Below are positions 10,115 through 18,758 of a DNA stretch of 37,967 nt, piece by piece (within the stretch, counting starts at the first letter, position 1; each line of letters opens with the position of its first letter). Position numbers and translations under genes: made by a program. This DNA is from Saprospiraceae bacterium. GTDB lineage: Bacteria > Bacteroidota > Bacteroidia > Chitinophagales > Saprospiraceae. The notes under the pieces were generated by a model. The model was not told the DNA's origin. It did no database searches and worked only from the letters and a program-made list of their open reading frames with translations. The stretch covers positions 1-37,967 of the forward strand of contig JAHDGW010000003.1 of NCBI GenBank assembly GCA_020631635.1, in the 5' to 3' direction.

Positions 10115-10354
10115 ATGAAAAATACTCATCAATGCCCTAAATGTAGCTCTACCGACTTGAGTAAACTGGAGGGAGGTAATAATTGGAACAGCCGGCCCAA
10201 TAAAATTTATTATAATTCTTTCAAGACTATTCCCGTTATTAGATTCGTCTGTAATCATTGTGGGTATTCGGAGGAGTGGGTAGATACCCAACACTTGGAA
10301 AAACTTAAATCTAAGTTTGGTTTGCCCGAGCGTGGTGGTAGTGAATTTGTATAA
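10115..10354 (+). CDS. Small zinc-ribbon protein
   Basis: CPKCSS...CNHCGYSEEW four-cysteine zinc ribbon, 79 aa. Confidence 0.7.
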   Translation: MKNTHQCPKCSSTDLSKLEGGNNWNSRPNKIYYNSFKTIPVIRFVCNHCGYSEEWVDTQHLEKLKSKFGLPERGGSEFV

Positions 10355-10486
10355 GGTTATGTTAAGTCCTATCTGATTTGATACGTCATGTGAAGTGAAG
10401 CGTCTTGACTATAAATGAAGTGCTTTACGTATATGATAAAGTCATATATATTATTTCGCTATTTTTACAGTAAAATGTAGATACAC

Positions 10487-11908
10487 ATGTCTCGATATAT
10501 CTCAATAGTCTTATTATTTGGTCTTGGTTTTCTGATCAATACCAGCCAGGCTCAGCAGTCAAATCCTCAAATAGAAGCTGTTAATAATTATGTACAGTTT
10601 ACCAACGAATCTATACATGGTCTGCTCATCGTACACCGACTACTCGAAAACTTTAATCAGGATATCAATAAGTATGTAGATCTAGACGGGCAGCAAATCA
10701 ATTTTTACAGCAACCGCGATATTCAATTTAATATATTTGAAGATCCTGATCATTGGTTTTATGATAAGACACCTACAGAGTGGTACAATAGCGCTAAGTT
10801 AAATAGCAGAAATCTACCTAATGAGCTATCCAGTAATCTATTCGGTATCATATCCGAAATGAAAGATATCTGTACGGAGGTAAACAAGCTGCGATTTGAT
10901 CTAGAAACTACAATCAATAACAGTGATCTCACGGATCGTGTCCAACTGGGAGCCGTATATGACCAGCTAGAGAAAGGGGTAAGTCTGTATGACGAGTTTT
11001 GGGCATTGACAAAGCAACTAAAACGTAAGCTAGACCCTATATATCTAGCCGCTAGAAGTAACTCTACCATAGATAAAGAACTGTACTATAGCCTATCTTA
11101 TCTGCATGATACTAACTGGAAATTATTACAAGGTATAAGAGAAAAACGAGACGGCGATATAGCTCAACTTTTAGACAGCTATACAGAAAGTGTAAATGAC
11201 TTTACTCAAATAAAGGCAAGTACTCGCATCAATGCCAAAAGAAGGCTAGAGAGTATCATGAGTAGATCAAAAGAAGTAGTAGAAAGTGGTAATAGATTTT
11301 ATAAGACTGCTGAGGTAGATCCCGAGTATAAGCTATATGGTAAATTTTACTTTTATCACAATAGTGACATCATCAATAAGTATAATCGTTATGGTAATGG
11401 TTATGTATTTGAGATAAATAAAATGATCGAAGAGCAGCAATGGGATGTTCCATATTTTATAGAAGTCCCACATTATTTTAAAGTCATCTATCCTAAAAAA
11501 CTAAATGAACTGGGCTCTATAGCAAGTACAGACTCTAAAATCACATTACTACCTCGTGAGCTAAAATCAAGAGAAATAAGAGAAGCAGATCATATCATCA
11601 AAGCAGATACAAATATGATTGAAATCAAAGTCTATGATAATATGATACAAGATGATGATATCATATCTCTTAACTTCAATGGCGACTGGGTGCTAGAGAA
11701 AGAAAGTATAAGTGATAAACCTATAAAGTTGAACTTCATACTGAATCAAGAAGGGAAGAATTTTTTATTATTACATGCCGACGACGTAGGAAAAAGACCT
11801 CCTGCAACCATCGCTCTAGAGTATAAATATGCTGGTAATAAAGAACGTCTCTTGCTCAAATCTGACCTCAAACAATCTGAACTAATAGAAATCGTATTGG
11901 ATAAATAG
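10487..11908 (+). CDS. Secreted protein with a long helical N-terminal region and a C-terminal beta-rich domain; function unknown
   Basis: Signal peptide MSRYISIVLLFGLGFLINTSQAQ; C-terminus IEIKVYDNMIQDDDIISLNFNGDWVLE...NFLLLHADDVGKRPPATIALEYKYAGNKERLLLKSDLKQSELIEIVL. Confidence 0.75.
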   Translation: MSRYISIVLLFGLGFLINTSQAQQSNPQIEAVNNYVQFTNESIHGLLIVHRLLENFNQDINKYVDLDGQQINFYSNRDIQFNIFEDPDHWFYDKTPTEWYNSAKLNSRNLPNELSSNLFGIISEMKDICTEVNKLRFDLETTINNSDLTDRVQLGAVYDQLEKGVSLYDEFWALTKQLKRKLDPIYLAARSNSTIDKELYYSLSYLHDTNWKLLQGIREKRDGDIAQLLDSYTESVNDFTQIKASTRINAKRRLESIMSRSKEVVESGNRFYKTAEVDPEYKLYGKFYFYHNSDIINKYNRYGNGYVFEINKMIEEQQWDVPYFIEVPHYFKVIYPKKLNELGSIASTDSKITLLPRELKSREIREADHIIKADTNMIEIKVYDNMIQDDDIISLNFNGDWVLEKESISDKPIKLNFILNQEGKNFLLLHADDVGKRPPATIALEYKYAGNKERLLLKSDLKQSELIEIVLDK

Positions 11909-11929
11909 AGTTACTTAACGTGCATCCAG

Positions 11930-11974
11930 TGCAACAATGTTGCAAATAATCAGTTTTGTAGGTATATTTGCAAC
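11930..11974 (+). promoter_or_regulatory. Palindromic operator overlapping a TTG-N20-TATATTTG promoter of the MerC-family gene
   Basis: TGCAACA-A-TGTTGCA 15-bp palindrome (11930-11944); GTTGCAAATA (11939-11948) inverted with TATTTGCAAC (11965-11974); -33 TTG at 11940-11942 and -7 TATATTTG at 11963-11970, spacing 20 bp. Confidence 0.7.
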
Positions 11975-11978
11975 CTCA

Positions 11979-12362
11979 ATGAGTAAACGTCAAGGAAAAT
12001 ATACAGACATACTAGGCATGCTTGCTTCTATTGCTTGTGCTATACATTGTGCAGCTTTACCCATACTTGCAGCACTTAGTGTAGGTAATGGATGGTTTGG
12101 CCATGATCATACCTTTGATAATATCATATTGATCCTAGCAGCATATTTTATCTATAAGTCATTTTGGAACACTTATAAAAAGGATAACAATGCTACATTT
12201 TTGTGGGTCGCAATACTTGGTTTCTGTACTATTATCATAGGGCGATTTATACCTTTCCCGATAGAAGTACTATGCTCGATAGTTGGGGGTTTGACTATCG
12301 CCACAGCACATATACTACATATCCGATATCAGCAAGCGAAAGTAAAAGCTTCCGCTAGCTAG
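11979..12362 (+). CDS. MerC domain-containing membrane protein
   Basis: DILGMLASIACAIHCAALPILAALSVGNGWFGHDH with conserved CxxHC, plus TM helices. ORF track start 11937 lies inside the operator; MSKRQGKYTD at 11979 preferred. Confidence 0.85.
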   Translation: MSKRQGKYTDILGMLASIACAIHCAALPILAALSVGNGWFGHDHTFDNIILILAAYFIYKSFWNTYKKDNNATFLWVAILGFCTIIIGRFIPFPIEVLCSIVGGLTIATAHILHIRYQQAKVKASAS

Positions 12363-12386
12363 ACTATACCCACTCCTTAAAGTTTC

Positions 12387-13172
12387 TTAAAAAGCATTTT
12401 TGAGATAATAATTGACGCCTACCCTGAGAGATCCAAATGCATTCAACGAGGCCTTATACACTCCCTTATTGTTGATATATCTCCAATCTTGTGCATTGAT
12501 ATCCATCACTCCGATACCACCTACAAATTCAAAATAAAACTGTAGCGTTTCTGTTTTGAAATATTGAAAACCACCACCAAAAAGTATATTAACATCAATA
12601 GACCTATACAAGTCTTTATCATCACTGAAAGCTGATTGCTCTTCTATGATCTGACCGTAGTTTTCATTAAATCCATTCTGATTGATAAAATCAAATAACT
12701 CAACCTCTCCACCTTCTATAAACCATGAATTATCAGCGGAGGTCAATAAGCCCAGCTGTACACCGCCTAAAAGATATTTATTAAGCTTATCATATGCAAA
12801 TCCTCTCTCATCATCAAGACCCCACTTATATGTGACAGGTATATGTAGGTATCCTAGATCTACTTGCTTTTCATTATCTACATTACCGATGACATCTTTA
12901 TAATCTTGACCCAACTGAGTATATTGTATGCCTAGCTGAATCATATGTTTATTATGAATATCTAGACCAGCATGAACCCCAAAGCTCATGGATGTCTTGA
13001 CCATATAGTCAAGCTCACTATATCCATAATTATTTTGGTTGACTATCGCTGGAAGATTAAACCCCACCTGGGCTCCACCATAAAAACGACGAACATCCTC
13101 CTCATAATTCTGAGCTTGCAACGTACCGAATATCAACAATAATAAGCCTATAAATGTAGCAGTTTTCTTCAT
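12387..13172 (-). CDS. PorT-like outer-membrane beta-barrel protein
   Basis: Signal peptide MKKTATFIGLLLLIFGTLQAQ; GGAQVGFNLP...SFGVHAGLDIHNKHMIQLGIQYTQLG; LRVGVNYYLKNAF C-terminus. Confidence 0.75.
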   Translation of the reverse strand: MKKTATFIGLLLLIFGTLQAQNYEEDVRRFYGGAQVGFNLPAIVNQNNYGYSELDYMVKTSMSFGVHAGLDIHNKHMIQLGIQYTQLGQDYKDVIGNVDNEKQVDLGYLHIPVTYKWGLDDERGFAYDKLNKYLLGGVQLGLLTSADNSWFIEGGEVELFDFINQNGFNENYGQIIEEQSAFSDDKDLYRSIDVNILFGGGFQYFKTETLQFYFEFVGGIGVMDINAQDWRYINNKGVYKASLNAFGSLRVGVNYYLKNAF

Positions 13173-13202
13173 TTCAAATTATTTATCAAAAATCTAACGA
13201 TA

Positions 13203-13210
13203 CAAATATA
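13203..13210 (-). promoter_or_regulatory. -7 promoter element (TATATTTG on minus strand) for the PorT-like gene
   Basis: CAAATATA on + strand, 30 bp upstream of the minus-strand ATG (13172). Confidence 0.45.
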
Positions 13211-13249
13211 AGGATAATATTTAATTTATAAATTATTGTTTACCAATGC

Positions 13250-13284
13250 AAAAGGGTCTTTGAGCAAAACTCAAAGACCCTTTT
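13250..13284. terminator. Bidirectional Rho-independent terminator
   Basis: AAAAGGGTCTTTGAG-CAAAA-CTCAAAGACCCTTTT, 15-bp perfect stem with A/T flanks, just past the stop of the YceI gene (minus strand). Confidence 0.88.
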
Positions 13285-13308
13285 CGTACACTAGTATTAG
13301 GCTCTTTA

Positions 13309-13974
13309 CTATTTGGCCATAAGCTCTATTGCTATTTCCATCTTATCATTAATAGCCTTATCTGCGAGGTTATCAAAAAACTTATCGCTGCCATACTTGA
13401 TACCCCATTCTGTGCGGTCAATACCAAATTTAGGCGTCTTCACAGAAACTCCTTTTGCATCTATATCGATCTGTGCTCTAAAACCTATCTGCTTAGTTAC
13501 ATCTTTTAAAGTGAGGTTACCATATACTAAATAATTAGCTGCTGGATCACCATCTACATCAGTCACCTTAGTGATTTCAAAAGAAGATGTAGGATATTTA
13601 TTTACGTTAAAAAAGTCATCTGCATTATCATCAGCTGATCCTTTAAGGTGTCCCTCGAGATATGCTTTTTTATCACCTTCTAGATCAGTAACATTGATAC
13701 TAGTCATATCAATAATGAAATTTCCACCTGTAACTTTACCATCACTTACAGTCACAGCTCCTGAAGACAATTTCATATCACCTGCATGGGTACCGGCTAC
13801 TTTAGAGCCTTCCCACAAAATTTTACTTGATCCTGTATCTACGGTATACTCTTTACCAGTAGCTTTTGACACCTCTGCTGCTGCGGATGTTTCAGCTTTT
13901 TTGACATCTGACTTACAAGAAAAAATCAGACTTACAAATAACATTGTACTTAGTACGTTCAAAAATAATTTCAT
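13309..13974 (-). CDS. YceI family protein
   Basis: YTVDTGSSKILWEGSKVAGTHAGDMKLSSGAV...FEITKV...DRTEWGIKYGS; signal/lipobox SLIFSC. Confidence 0.93.
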   Translation of the reverse strand: MKLFLNVLSTMLFVSLIFSCKSDVKKAETSAAAEVSKATGKEYTVDTGSSKILWEGSKVAGTHAGDMKLSSGAVTVSDGKVTGGNFIIDMTSINVTDLEGDKKAYLEGHLKGSADDNADDFFNVNKYPTSSFEITKVTDVDGDPAANYLVYGNLTLKDVTKQIGFRAQIDIDAKGVSVKTPKFGIDRTEWGIKYGSDKFFDNLADKAINDKMEIAIELMAK

Positions 13975-14077
13975 AAAATAAATTTTTTAAATGATGTTGG
14001 TTTGATAAAATAAAATTTGGGGGACTGGATACCGAGAAATCGGACTTCCAGCATTAGAATACTAATCGGATATGTAA

Positions 14078-14963
14078 TTAACTCGCAACCCGCTGAAAAA
14101 GTTGCTTTACTTCGCTTATTCCTTTTATAACCTTACAGTTTGGCGGTAATTTAAAGCGTTGTTTTATCGTCTGATATCCTGAAAGTATCAATTGTGCTTC
14201 TGGCATATTGGGTGCCATAATATCTATAAACTCCTGAATGGGTTCCTCTGCATAGCTATCGTTAATGATACTAAACACAAAGTCTGGCTTATAGATATTA
14301 TATGCTTCTAAAGCATCCATCACTGGGATACCAAAACCTAGACTTATGGTACGTAGACCTATTTTTTTCAATATGTAATGTAAGAAAAGAAGACTCAACT
14401 CATGGTTTTCATTTTCCGGCAAAAATATCAGACACTTCATATCTTGTCTTTGCTCGGTAGCTGATTCGTCTTCGATTGCTTTGATAATCTTACGTCTGAT
14501 GATATTACTTACAAAATGCTCATGAGCACCCTTGATACTACCTGCTATCCACATGGTGCTCAACTTATCCAACAAAGGATAAATAACCTCATTCATTGTA
14601 TTTTCAAATCCTAAACTTTCTATTTTTTTATTGAGAATACGTACAAATTTATCTTCTTCCATTTCTAAAATGGAAAGGGTCAGGGCGTCTAATTCAGACT
14701 CAAACATGCTATCCACCTCCGTGATCTCAGAGACTTTGTCTATAATCTCCTGAGGCTCCATACTTGATATATGGGAAATTTTGATTCCGCTACGATTGAG
14801 CAGAGCTATATTCAATATAAGCTTGAGGTCATCGTCATCGTAGTATCTAATATTTTTACTCGTACGTTTTGGCTGGATTACTCCATATCGACGTTCCCAC
14901 ATACGGATAGTATGTGCTTTCACTCCGGAGAGTTTTTCGATATCTTTTATTGAGTATACTACC
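14078..14963 (-). CDS. MerR-family transcriptional regulator with CarH/LitR-like B12-binding domain
   Basis: YSIKDIEKLSGVKAHTIRMWERRYGVIQPKRTSKNIRYYDDDDL HTH; WIAGSIKGAHEH matches the CarH Wx9EH motif; downstream Rossmann-like LIFLPENENHELSLL. Start MVVYSIKD at 14963 preferred over 15007. Confidence 0.88.
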
Positions 14964-15014
14964 ATTGTCCGTATGACTACAAATGCTTTAGAGTGATGTA
15001 AGAACAAGACTAAG

Positions 15015-15029
15015 CCACAATTGTTGTGG
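15015..15029. promoter_or_regulatory. Inverted repeat, candidate operator
   Basis: CCACAA-TTG-TTGTGG perfect 6-3-6 palindrome in the divergent intergenic region between the CarH-like regulator and bshA. Confidence 0.4.
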
Positions 15030-15041
15030 TAATTGTATTAA

Positions 15042-15067
15042 AGGACTACCTAATAAACTTTAGTCCT
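15042..15067. repeat. Second inverted repeat in the same intergenic region
   Basis: AGGACTA-N12-TAGTCCT perfect 7-bp arms. Confidence 0.4.
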
Positions 15068-15164
15068 CGAACTTACTAAACGAAAATAGAAATAAATTTG
15101 ACATGCGCTTGAAGCCTTTAGTAAAGTGTTTTTTTAATTCTATTTTCGGCATCAAAACAGAACA

Positions 15165-16292
15165 ATGAATATAGGTATAGTATGTTACCCTACTTTTGGC
15201 GGTAGTGGTGTGGTGGCTACAGAATTGGGGATAGCACTTGCCAAAAATGGACATAAAGTTCATTTTATTACGTATCGACGACCAGCACGGCTCAATGAAT
15301 TTTATGATAACATATATTTTCATGAGGTGTCTTCTATGAAATACCCCTTGTTTGAATATAGCCCTTATGAGACGGCACTAGCCAGCAAACTCGTAGATGT
15401 AGTGAGATATGAAAAACTTGATTTACTACACGTTCATTACGCGATACCTCATGCCGCTGTTGCATTTATGACTAAGTCAGTACTTGCCGCTAAAGGTATA
15501 CATCTACCCGTGGTCACGACCCTTCATGGTACTGATATTACTCTTGTAGGTAATGATAAGAGCTTTGCTCCTGTGGTGGAGTTTAGTATCAATAGCTCTG
15601 ATGGTGTGACTGCAGTATCAGAACATCTCAAACAAGAGACATTGGCGCATTTTGAAATATCAACTGATATTAAGGTTATACCCAACTTTATAGATTTTAA
15701 CCAATTTAAAAGAACCAATCAAGATCATTTCAAAAAAGCCATTGCTCCTCAAGGAGAGCGTATACTGACTCATACTTCCAATTTCAGAAAAGTAAAACGA
15801 GTGCAAGATGTGATCGAAGTATTTGATCGAGTAAGAAAAAAATTACCTTCCAAATTACTGCTCATCGGTGATGGCCCCGAACGACCAGATATGGAAGAAA
15901 TATGCAGATCAAAAGGGATATATGGAGACGTAAGGTTTTTGGGGAAACAACATGCCGTTGCTGAGCTACTAGCAGTGAGCGATCTTTTTATTATTCCTTC
16001 TCAAAATGAAAGTTTTGGTCTTTCGGCATTGGAGGCTATGGCTTGTGAAGTGCCTGTACTTTCAACCAATATTGGTGGTTTACCTGAAGTAAATATTCAA
16101 GGCGAAACTGGCTTTTTATGTGATGTCGGAGATGTGGCAAATATGACTGCACGTGCTTTAGAGGTATTGACCGATGATAAAAAACATCAACAATTTAGAA
16201 GTGCTGCTCTGAATAGAGCTCAACAATTTAACATTGATGCCATACGCCCGATGTATGAGGATCTTTATAGTAGCCTTTTGAACAACAGCTAG
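15165..16292 (+). CDS. bshA: N-acetyl-alpha-D-glucosaminyl L-malate synthase BshA (bacillithiol biosynthesis)
   Basis: MNIGIVCYPTFGGSGVVATELGIALAKNGHKVHFITYRRPARL; GT4 motif SQNESFGLSALEAMACEVPVLSTNIGGLPEV. Confidence 0.95.
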   Translation: MNIGIVCYPTFGGSGVVATELGIALAKNGHKVHFITYRRPARLNEFYDNIYFHEVSSMKYPLFEYSPYETALASKLVDVVRYEKLDLLHVHYAIPHAAVAFMTKSVLAAKGIHLPVVTTLHGTDITLVGNDKSFAPVVEFSINSSDGVTAVSEHLKQETLAHFEISTDIKVIPNFIDFNQFKRTNQDHFKKAIAPQGERILTHTSNFRKVKRVQDVIEVFDRVRKKLPSKLLLIGDGPERPDMEEICRSKGIYGDVRFLGKQHAVAELLAVSDLFIIPSQNESFGLSALEAMACEVPVLSTNIGGLPEVNIQGETGFLCDVGDVANMTARALEVLTDDKKHQQFRSAALNRAQQFNIDAIRPMYEDLYSSLLNNS

Positions 16293-18641
16293 TTATTTTA
16301 CAAGCATAATTTTCGTAACAAAAGCATCAGGATCTGCAAAATTATCTCTACTTGAGCTAAATACTAAATAAACACCTGAGGCAGCTCTTCTACCCGTGTA
16401 ATCATTACCATCCCATATAGCCTGACCACCATTGGCGATAGTCTCATAGATAAGCTTTCCATTAATATCCGTAATTTTCACATCGGCATTTTCTACTAGT
16501 CCTTTGATAGCGATGGGCCCTTGATAATCTGGCCTTACAGGATTGGGAAATGCATATATATTCTCTTCTAGGTGTCTTCGCTCTGGATCAGATGCATCCG
16601 TTCTGTATGACTGTAATCCTCTGTCGCTAAGTATAAACATCTCCCCAGTCTCCCCATTAAATGCCATATCGATAACATTGTCATCAAAAAGTGGTGAATT
16701 ATTTTCATCGAAACGTAATACTTGCGTTTCGCCATCGGCACTTTGTACGAATATGCCTTTACGAGTACCAAACCATTTTCTATTGGCACCATCAACTGCA
16801 ATACAGCGTATATCCTCAGTGATCAATAAATTGCCTAGATCATTACCTTCTAAAACTTTACGTCTGGTACCCTCGCAACCAGAGAGATCAAATGATCCTG
16901 ATCCACACTCAAATACGATCGGACCCTCCGCAGTACCTAGCCATACATCACCATCTAGATCAACTGCTACGCAATTTACTTGACTAGTACTGATGGTACT
17001 ATTGCTTGTATTGAGTAACCTAGTACGGTCATCGGTAGGGTCATTGATGGTACCATTATCGTCATAAATGTATAGACCACCAGAGCTACCTAATGTTACC
17101 ATCCACTTATATCCAAACGGATCGATAGCCAGATCGATAATATTTCTATTGGAGCCTGTACTGAATGAAAACCAATTACCCTCTGGCGTCAACACAGAAA
17201 GTGGCTGATCAGCACCAAAATTGCCTACCCAGAGATTATCCTCATTATCAAATTCCATACTAGTTACCTTTATCCGTGACTGATCACCAAGGTCAAAATC
17301 TAGGGAAGAGTTTTCAGCATTCCAATGCGTAAAATCTCCAGAAATAAGATCTCTTTCAAGGATACCATTCCAAAAACTACCTACATATAATTTGTCTTGT
17401 GAAGGATGAGCCGCTAGAGTGTACAGGTTGATAATTTCTTCTTGGTCGATCAGCCCTACATTGTCTTGATTATACGTGGACCATTCTCCATTTTCAAAAG
17501 CATAAAATCCATTTCTAGTGAATGTATATCCGTATGACTCTGAAGCCCCACCAGAGGCAATGTAAACATTGGAGCCTTTAAAGTCAATTTCTGTACCTTC
17601 TTGTGTAAGCGGACTACTGTAACTGAATCTTGTGCAATCTCCTCCTATCGTATTACTACGTCTTATACCTCTCCATTCATCACCATACCATACTTGCATT
17701 TTATCATCTATAGAGGCATCTCTGAGTCTATTGATACATCCTCCTGCTGACTCAATGATCTCATTGTCATCATCGATAAATAACACCTGACTAGAAGTAC
17801 CATCATCCCTCATACCATACATTACGATGCCCTGCTCCGTTTTTAAAAACTCCGGGTTAAAACCTTCTGGGGTTTCTATTAGTACTTCAAATCCGCTCTG
17901 ATTACCAAAGTATAGACTATCTACAGTCGCTATATACACCATGTCTCCACGAGCTCCTATTACCTGGCTTTCATACAATACAGGCAATCCAAATGTCTCA
18001 TCCAATAAACTCCAAGTACTAAAATCTGCAAGATTGATCGTACCATCAAGATTATTATAGTATACGCCATCATCAGTAGCAGCATAGATATATCCTGCCG
18101 CTGTAGTAATGTCATATACCCGTACATCGGTAAATGATGTAAACCCAAACTCTAGAGCTTGTAAGTCATATTCTACAATACCAAAGGCTGTAGCCAAATA
18201 GCAAAACTGAGCATTGGCTATATGAATGTCTTCTACCGATCGATCTCCTACAATGTTATCATTATTAAGTAAATCTGTGACATTGATGATCTGATCACCT
18301 TTGACTATATCAATATTACTATTGTCGTAAATAACGAATAGCTGATCATTGAAACTATCATACTGAATTAGACTAATTCCTACATCTGATAGTCCTTCTA
18401 CCTTCGATAAGAAATCTACGCTCTCATCGTCCTTATCTATTGTAAACAAAGACCAATCAGTAGCATAGATGATTTTGGTATCACTTTGAGTAATTTTTAC
18501 TCCTTTTTGGTAAGGCAGGTATGATTTCCATGCACCTATTGGAATATTACTCTGAGCCCCAAGATCACTCAAGAAAAAGGCCGAAAAAAAAATCGACAAC
18601 CAAAAGAGAGTAGCTTTTTCAAACATAGAAGTACTAACCAT
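16293..18641 (-). CDS. porZ: PorZ-like type IX secretion protein (beta-propeller, C-terminal sorting-like domain)
   Basis: IPIGAWKSYLPYQKGVKITQSDTKIIYATDWSLFTIDKDD (PorZ-type N-terminus), repeated propeller blades (WVGNFG, WLGTAEG, WFGTRKG), C-terminal NPVRPDYQGPIAIKGLVENADVKITDINGKLIYE...SGVYLVF. Confidence 0.85.
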   Translation of the reverse strand: MVSTSMFEKATLFWLSIFFSAFFLSDLGAQSNIPIGAWKSYLPYQKGVKITQSDTKIIYATDWSLFTIDKDDESVDFLSKVEGLSDVGISLIQYDSFNDQLFVIYDNSNIDIVKGDQIINVTDLLNNDNIVGDRSVEDIHIANAQFCYLATAFGIVEYDLQALEFGFTSFTDVRVYDITTAAGYIYAATDDGVYYNNLDGTINLADFSTWSLLDETFGLPVLYESQVIGARGDMVYIATVDSLYFGNQSGFEVLIETPEGFNPEFLKTEQGIVMYGMRDDGTSSQVLFIDDDNEIIESAGGCINRLRDASIDDKMQVWYGDEWRGIRRSNTIGGDCTRFSYSSPLTQEGTEIDFKGSNVYIASGGASESYGYTFTRNGFYAFENGEWSTYNQDNVGLIDQEEIINLYTLAAHPSQDKLYVGSFWNGILERDLISGDFTHWNAENSSLDFDLGDQSRIKVTSMEFDNEDNLWVGNFGADQPLSVLTPEGNWFSFSTGSNRNIIDLAIDPFGYKWMVTLGSSGGLYIYDDNGTINDPTDDRTRLLNTSNSTISTSQVNCVAVDLDGDVWLGTAEGPIVFECGSGSFDLSGCEGTRRKVLEGNDLGNLLITEDIRCIAVDGANRKWFGTRKGIFVQSADGETQVLRFDENNSPLFDDNVIDMAFNGETGEMFILSDRGLQSYRTDASDPERRHLEENIYAFPNPVRPDYQGPIAIKGLVENADVKITDINGKLIYETIANGGQAIWDGNDYTGRRAASGVYLVFSSSRDNFADPDAFVTKIMLVK

Positions 18642-18758
18642 TACAAACGTTGAATATTGTATAAAGAACGATAATTAGCTTGAGGATAAGGCTATAAATT
18701 ATGCTCCATGACATTTTACAACGCAAATGTCATCTTGTTTTTATAATTTACAATTACT

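Noticed and set aside
11979-12362. Mercury resistance (mer) operon
   Set aside because: No merA/merR/merT/merP; stand-alone MerC-domain proteins are common in Bacteroidota and probably handle other metals.
13571-13981. 136-aa plus-strand ORF antisense to the YceI gene
   Set aside because: Shadow ORF opposite a confident CDS.
16543-16983. 146-aa plus-strand ORF antisense to porZ
   Set aside because: Shadow ORF, Ser/Pro-rich artefact opposite a confident CDS.
16293-18641. Possible two-component 'reg_prop' sensor because of propeller repeats
   Set aside because: No histidine kinase or DNA-binding domain; N-terminus and sorting-like C-terminus fit PorZ better.
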